From: JBGPGW01 sp046349515
GTDB taxonomy: Bacteria; Pseudomonadota; Alphaproteobacteria; CADEGL01
Direction: 5' to 3'
DNA length: 38,457 nt
Assembly (NCBI GenBank): GCA_046349515.1
Contig: JAXMCE010000022.1
Location: 1-38,457 of the forward strand
The stretch's first letter is position 1; every line of letters begins with the position of its first letter. The notes below the pieces were generated by a model, which searched no databases, was not told the DNA's origin, and was given only the letters and a program-made list of their open reading frames with translations. Positions 34,269 through 38,457 of the stretch are shown here, one piece after another. The position numbers and the translations under genes are program-made.

Positions 34269-36359
34269 ATGGGCGCGCATCCGCTCGCGCCTCTGCTTGC
34301 ACCCGGGAGTCTCGCGATTCTCGGCGCGTCCGATCGCGCGGGCTCGCCCGGCAACGCCGCCGTGCGTGAAGTGCTGCGCGGCCGCTACGCGGGGCGCTTC
34401 TACGCCGTCAATCCGCGCTACAAGACGATCGAGGGCGTCGCGTGCTACCCCTCGCTCAAGGATCTGCCGGAACCGCCCGACTGCGTCGATCTGCTCGTCG
34501 CGAACGACAAGCTCGAAGGCGCTCTCGCCGAGGCCATTGCCGCCGGCGCAAAGGGCGTCGTCATCCATGACAGCGGGTATCTCGCGGAGGATCGCGACCC
34601 GCCGCTGACCCAGCGCCTGGCTCGCATGGCCAAATCCGCTGGCGTTCACATCATGGGCGGCAACTGCACCGGGTTCATGAACCTGGCCGAGCGCGTGCGC
34701 GTCAACGCCTATCCGCCCAACCACGACATGGAGGCGGGCCACGTCACCTTCATCTCCCACTCCGGCTCGACCTATGGCGGGCTGTGCCGCAACGAGCGGC
34801 GCCTGCGCTTCAACCTGCTGGTCTCTCCCGGGCAGGAGCTGACGACGACGGTCGCGGACTACATGGACTACGCGCTCGGCATGGAATCGACACGCGCCAT
34901 CGGCCTCATGCTCGAGACAGTCCGGGATCCTCCGGCGTTCCGCGCGGCGCTCGAGAAGGCCGCCGCGCTCGACATTCCGATCGTTGCGATCAAGCTCGCG
35001 CGCACGGCTTACGGCAAGCGGCTCGCGCTGTCGCATTCGGGCGCGCTCGCGGGCGAGGCGGCCGCTTACGATGCGCTCTTCGAGCGTTACGGCGTCATCC
35101 GCGCCGACGACATCGACGAGATGGTGGCCACGCTCCAGCTCTTCGGCGAAGGCAAGCGGGCGCGGGCGGGCGGCCTCGCCGCGATCCACGATTCGGGCGG
35201 CGAGCGCGAGCTCGCGGTCGATCTCGCCGATCAGATGGGCGTGCCTTACGCGGCGATCGCGCCGAAGACGACGGCGCGGCTCAGGAAGCGCCTGGCTTTC
35301 GGCCTGGCACCGGTCAATCCCGTCGACTTCTGGAGCACGCCGCACGAATTCAAGGAAACGCTGGCCGAGTGCTTCGATGCCTTGCTCGATGACGACGACA
35401 CCGCGCTCGGCTTCTACTTCGGCAATGTCGTCGCGGGCATCGGAGTCTATGAGAGCGAAGGCGAAGTGATGGTCGAGCTGGCCCAGCGCCACGCGAAGCC
35501 GCTCGCGATCGCCAGCATGTTCGCGGCCTCGGACCATGGCGACTACGGCGTCCGCTTCGCGAAGCGCGGCGTGCCGGTCATCTACGGCGTCATCCCCGCG
35601 CTCAAGGCCGCGCGGAACCTGATGCGCCATCGCGACTCGCGCTTGCGGCCGCCGGTGGGACCGGCCATCGCGCCGGCGGGCGATGCCGTTCGCAAGTGGC
35701 GCGAGCGGCTCGGGGATGGGCGCGCCCTCGATGAGGCGGAGAGCCTGGCTCTTCTTCAGGACTTCGGCGTGCCAGTCCAGCCCCACCGGATCGCCGAGAG
35801 CGAGGCGGCCGTCCTCGCCGCGGCCGAGGCGATCGGCTATCCGGTCGCGCTCAAGACCGCCATGCCGGGCATCCATCACAAGACTGAGAAGCGGGGCGTC
35901 GTGCTCGGCCTCGCCGATCGCCGGGCGCTCGCCGCGGCCTATGCGGATCTGGCGGCGCGCCTCGGCCCGCGCGTGCTCGTGGCGCGCATGGCGGCGCGCG
36001 GGACGGAGCTCGCGCTCGGCGCGGTCGTCGATCCCCAGTGGGGGCCGCTGGTCATGGCAGGATCGGGCGGCATCCTCGTCGAAGTGCTCAAGGACGTGCG
36101 GTTCGCGCTCGCGCCGTTGGACGCGCCGGCGGCAAAGGCCTTGATCGACGGCCTTCGCGTGCGGCCGCTTCTCGATGGCGTGCGCGGCGGCGCCGCCGCC
36201 GACATGGACGGCCTCGCAGAGGCGGTCGCGCGGCTGTCTTCACTCATCCATGCGCTCGGCGACGTCATCGAGTCGATCGACATCAATCCGTTCCTCGTGG
36301 GCCCGGCGGGCGCATCCGCGCTCGACGCACTTGTTATTCCACAGAAGCGCTCGGCGTGA
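34269..36359 (+). CDS. NDP-forming acyl-CoA ligase (acetyl-CoA synthetase ADP-forming type), fused alpha-beta
   Basis: A 696-residue protein that interconverts an acyl-CoA with the free acid and ATP through a phosphohistidine. The N-terminal CoA-binding domain (SLAILGASDRAGSPGNAAVRE) is followed by the succinyl-CoA-ligase-like domain with FISHSGSTYGG and the catalytic H256 in ALSHSGALAG. The C-terminal ATP-grasp domain (about 480-696) contains VALKTAMPGIHHKTEKRGVVLGL and ends with the usual SIDINPFLVG. I chose ATG 34269 because GAGGGAA precedes it; ATG 34254 would add five residues. The direction (acid activation or energy recovery) and the substrate are unknown. It converges with the VOC gene (24 bases apart). 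Confidence 0.88.
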   Translation: MGAHPLAPLLAPGSLAILGASDRAGSPGNAAVREVLRGRYAGRFYAVNPRYKTIEGVACYPSLKDLPEPPDCVDLLVANDKLEGALAEAIAAGAKGVVIHDSGYLAEDRDPPLTQRLARMAKSAGVHIMGGNCTGFMNLAERVRVNAYPPNHDMEAGHVTFISHSGSTYGGLCRNERRLRFNLLVSPGQELTTTVADYMDYALGMESTRAIGLMLETVRDPPAFRAALEKAAALDIPIVAIKLARTAYGKRLALSHSGALAGEAAAYDALFERYGVIRADDIDEMVATLQLFGEGKRARAGGLAAIHDSGGERELAVDLADQMGVPYAAIAPKTTARLRKRLAFGLAPVNPVDFWSTPHEFKETLAECFDALLDDDDTALGFYFGNVVAGIGVYESEGEVMVELAQRHAKPLAIASMFAASDHGDYGVRFAKRGVPVIYGVIPALKAARNLMRHRDSRLRPPVGPAIAPAGDAVRKWRERLGDGRALDEAESLALLQDFGVPVQPHRIAESEAAVLAAAEAIGYPVALKTAMPGIHHKTEKRGVVLGLADRRALAAAYADLAARLGPRVLVARMAARGTELALGAVVDPQWGPLVMAGSGGILVEVLKDVRFALAPLDAPAAKALIDGLRVRPLLDGVRGGAAADMDGLAEAVARLSSLIHALGDVIESIDINPFLVGPAGASALDALVIPQKRSA

Positions 36360-36383
36360 CGGCCCGACAAGAACGCCGGAAGC

Positions 36384-36797
36384 TTAAGCGCGCTCCGCGG
36401 GGCCCTTGAGCTCGACCGTGTTGCCGTCCGGATCGCGGATGTAGACGGACGGCCCGAACCCCTCCGCCCCGTAACGCTCGGACGGCTCGCCGCAGGAGAC
36501 TCCCTTCGCCTCGAGATGAGCCTTCAACGCCGCGTGGTCGAAGGGCTCGATGCGCAAGCAGAAGTGGTCGAGGTTGCGGCCCTCGGCACCGGGTGCCGCA
36601 CCGCCCGCGCGCCCGAGCGGTCCGTCGAGCGTCACGAGGTCGATGAGCGAGCCGCCCGCGCGGAGCTGGATGAGGCCGAGATCCTCGCGCTGGCGTTCGA
36701 GCGTGCAGCCAAGAACCTCGCAATAAAAGCGGATCATGCGCGGGGCGTCCGCCGTGCGCAGGACGACGTGGTCGAGCCCGAGGATTCGGATGGCCAT
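36384..36797 (-). CDS. VOC (glyoxalase/bleomycin resistance fold) family protein
   Basis: A 137-residue vicinal-oxygen-chelate protein with two beta-alpha-beta-beta-beta modules. ILGLDHVVLRTAD starts module 1 and NLDHFCLRIEPFDH module 2; the His in each and the Glu in NTVELKG are the expected metal ligands. VYIRDPDGNTVELKG is the standard family ending. Members include glyoxalase I, extradiol dioxygenases, epimerases and antibiotic-resistance proteins; this one cannot be assigned more closely. ATG 36797 is preferred; a GTG at 36803 would add two residues and neither has a clear ribosome site. The next upstream gene on this strand ends 42 bases away. Confidence 0.82.
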   Translation of the reverse strand: MAIRILGLDHVVLRTADAPRMIRFYCEVLGCTLERQREDLGLIQLRAGGSLIDLVTLDGPLGRAGGAAPGAEGRNLDHFCLRIEPFDHAALKAHLEAKGVSCGEPSERYGAEGFGPSVYIRDPDGNTVELKGPAERA

Positions 36798-36839
36798 CGC
36801 CACAGCTTGCCGCAGGGGCCCGCGCGAGGCAAACCCCGC

Positions 36840-37754
36840 TCAGCGTTTGGCCAGCATTTCGTCGAGATAGGCGCTGGCCGCGTCGCCCAGGAGATCGCGT
36901 TCCATCCGGGTCTCGTTCCCGAAGAAGGCCATGCTCACGCCGCGGTCGAGAAGGATGGTGCCGAGGAGATCGAGGCCGAGCTCTTCGGTGAACAACCCCT
37001 CGGCATAGAAGAGGCGCCGGTTGACCGCGTCCTCGCCGAGCGTCCGACGGAAATAGGCGAATTGGAGGTTGTCCACGCGCGCCTGGCGGACGCCCAGGAC
37101 GACCACCTTGGCCTCGCGCCACCGCTCCTCCCCGACGGTCGCGCGCCAGCGTTGCGCGACCGAATCGAGGCCGTCGAGCTGCGCCCGCGCGGCGTCGCGT
37201 ACATTGTCGAGGATCGATGGCAGAAGCGCGCGGCAGAGCGACGCGACAGAGCGCCTGTCGTAGTGGCCGGCCGCGAGCGTGCGATCGACCTCCGAGAGAG
37301 CCGCATCGATGATCGCGTATTGCCGGGCGAGCGATGCGGACGAGAGCTCGAGCGCCGCAAGCTCGTCGCGCGCCGTCGACACCTTCGCGCGATAGGCCTT
37401 GAGAATCTCGACCGCCTCTGCCGGCAGCGCGTCGTCGCCCCAGCGCGCGGTCAGGACGTAAAGCGCGAGCGGGACATGCGCGACGGCCTTGACGCGATCG
37501 TAGACGGGTGGCGTGAACGGTTCCTCGATGCGCGCGCCGTTGTGGAGGACGATCGCGCGGTCGAAGGCGATGACGAGGACGAGACTCTCCCGCGCGAGCG
37601 TCGCGCGGCGCGCCTCGGCATAATGCGTGCGGAACGCCGCGTTGAGATCGGCGAGCGCCGCATCCGCATCGCCGGCCACCGCCCGGCTCGCGGCGAGGAC
37701 GAGAAGAAGCGTCGCGATGACGCTGGATCCAAGACGTGTCCGTGGTGCGGTCAT
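36840..37754 (-). CDS. Exported protein of unknown function
   Basis: I do not recognise this 304-residue protein. A signal peptide is clear (about 1-27, cleavage after AVA), so the mature part is periplasmic or secreted. It has no transmembrane segment after that and no cysteine-based lipobox. Charged, Ala/Arg/Glu/Leu-rich helices dominate (for example AVEILKAYRAKVSTARDEL). The ending contains GVSMAFFGNETRMERDLLG. GGGGAGG lies about 6 bases before the ATG at 37754, supporting that start. It is divergent from the ThDP enzyme gene (87 bases between starts) and followed by the VOC gene. No function is proposed. Confidence 0.7.
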   Translation of the reverse strand: MTAPRTRLGSSVIATLLLVLAASRAVAGDADAALADLNAAFRTHYAEARRATLARESLVLVIAFDRAIVLHNGARIEEPFTPPVYDRVKAVAHVPLALYVLTARWGDDALPAEAVEILKAYRAKVSTARDELAALELSSASLARQYAIIDAALSEVDRTLAAGHYDRRSVASLCRALLPSILDNVRDAARAQLDGLDSVAQRWRATVGEERWREAKVVVLGVRQARVDNLQFAYFRRTLGEDAVNRRLFYAEGLFTEELGLDLLGTILLDRGVSMAFFGNETRMERDLLGDAASAYLDEMLAKR

Positions 37755-37841
37755 GGCGGCCTCCCCTGGGCGCTCGGTGCGTCTTGCCACTCGCCTGGGC
37801 CGGGCGCAAGATGCCGCGGCAGGGGCGGATCGGGGGAGACC

Positions 37842-38457
37842 ATGGCACCGGAAGCGACGGGACGGCCGGATGCGCGCGGGGGTCCCGCGGCGGCGCGTGG
37901 TGCGTCCAACCGGACGGTCGCCCATCTCGTCGCCGCGGCCCTGAAGCGGCACGGCGTCGAGTTTCTCATCGGCCAGAGCGCGCCGACGCGCCTCTTCCTT
38001 CTCGGCTCCGAATACGGCTTGACGACCATCGGCATCCGCACCGAGAAGGCGGGCGCCATGATCGCCGACGGCTATGCGCGAATCGCGCACAAGGTACCGG
38101 TCGTGACCTCGATCGCGGGGCCGGGTGCCGCTCTGCTCGTGCCTGGATTGGGCGAGGCGTTCAAGGCCTCGATCCCGATCGTTGCCATTGTCCAAGACGT
38201 GCCGCGGTCGCACACCGACAAGAACCCGGCCCAGGAATTCGACCACCTCGACCTCTTCAAGCCGTGCGCCAAGCTCGTGCGCCGCGTCGATCGCGCTGAC
38301 CGGGTCGAGGATTATCTCGACATGGCCTTCGCCGTCGCTTCGAGCGGACGGCCGGGACCCGTGGTCCTCATGCTGCCGCCGGACCTGTTCGAGGATGCGG
38401 CACCGCCATCCGATGCGCGCGTGGCGACGCTCGGGCGCTACCCGATCGATCGCACCA
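37842..38457 (+). CDS. Thiamine-diphosphate-dependent enzyme (acetolactate synthase-like), 3' end missing
   Basis: The frame is open to the window end, giving the first 205 residues of a ThDP enzyme of the acetolactate synthase/benzoylformate decarboxylase superfamily. After a Gly/Ala-rich start (about 22 residues), NRTVAHLVAAALKRHGVEFLIG begins the PYR domain. The Glu that activates the ThDP ring is in IRTEKAGAMIADGYAR. SIAGPGAALLVPGLGEAFKASIPIVAI and the GRPGPVVLMLPPDLFED end of the PYR domain are standard. ATG 37842 has GGGGGAG 4-5 bases upstream. The PP domain and specificity-determining residues lie outside, so the reaction (synthase, decarboxylase or oxidase) is undetermined. Confidence 0.85.
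   Translation, partial: MAPEATGRPDARGGPAAARGASNRTVAHLVAAALKRHGVEFLIGQSAPTRLFLLGSEYGLTTIGIRTEKAGAMIADGYARIAHKVPVVTSIAGPGAALLVPGLGEAFKASIPIVAIVQDVPRSHTDKNPAQEFDHLDLFKPCAKLVRRVDRADRVEDYLDMAFAVASSGRPGPVVLMLPPDLFEDAAPPSDARVATLGRYPIDRT

Noticed and set aside
36335..36350. DnaA box-like TTATTCCACA near the end of the acyl-CoA ligase gene
   Set aside because: One base longer than the DnaA consensus, single copy, inside a coding region, no AT-rich unwinding element.

Overview
The window is a contiguous, gene-dense stretch of GC-rich chromosome. It most likely comes from an alphaproteobacterium, with a Rhodospirillales-like lineage as my best guess. The evidence is a MipZ-type division ATPase, adjacent clpS and clpA with a phasin just upstream, two exact CtrA-type half-sites (TTAACCAT), a COG3146-type acetyltransferase and a class II NrdJ reductase. 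I see no rRNA, tRNA, CRISPR array, insertion sequence or phage gene. Most alternative open frames are long antisense shadows caused by the high GC content.

Positions 1-8529 (all plus strand): the 3' part of a molybdopterin oxidoreductase, then mipZ, a von Willebrand A protein, a membrane J-domain protein, galU, ugd, a phosphomanno/phosphoglucomutase and a gamma-glutamylcyclotransferase-like gene. The middle part looks like one long operon joining cell-division positioning to sugar-nucleotide supply for envelope polysaccharide. The VWA/J-protein pair after mipZ is the least understood part.

Positions 8526-15395: a SPOR-domain D-Ala-D-Ala carboxypeptidase (minus) with CtrA-like sites upstream, a phasin with a strong terminator, the clpS-clpA adaptor/unfoldase operon, a 442-base gap with two perfect palindromes, and a COG3146 acetyltransferase (minus).

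Positions 15502-23665: a TauD-family dioxygenase (plus), then on the minus strand a crotonase, a CaiC-like acyl-CoA ligase, two adjacent RidA-family proteins and the 1255-residue nrdJ with a textbook terminator. A 627-base gap follows.

Positions 24293-27192 (plus): corA (Mg2+ transport), uppP (undecaprenyl-diphosphate recycling) and an atypical 2-hydroxyacid dehydrogenase lacking two of three catalytic residues.

Positions 27210-38457: accessory catabolism. It holds two overlapping TauD-family dioxygenases, an enolase-superfamily enzyme with an altered active site, a PhyH dioxygenase, a secreted two-repeat protein with curlin-like Q-N/G/N spacing, an LLM flavin oxidoreductase, a solitary DUF1989 protein, a cold-shock protein with a long leader, a fused NDP-forming acyl-CoA ligase, a VOC protein, an unrecognised exported protein and the start of a ThDP enzyme cut by the window end. 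These enzymes suggest oxidative breakdown of diverse organic acids or amines, but no single pathway can be read from them. Many convergent pairs are separated by only 13-24 bases without a visible terminator.
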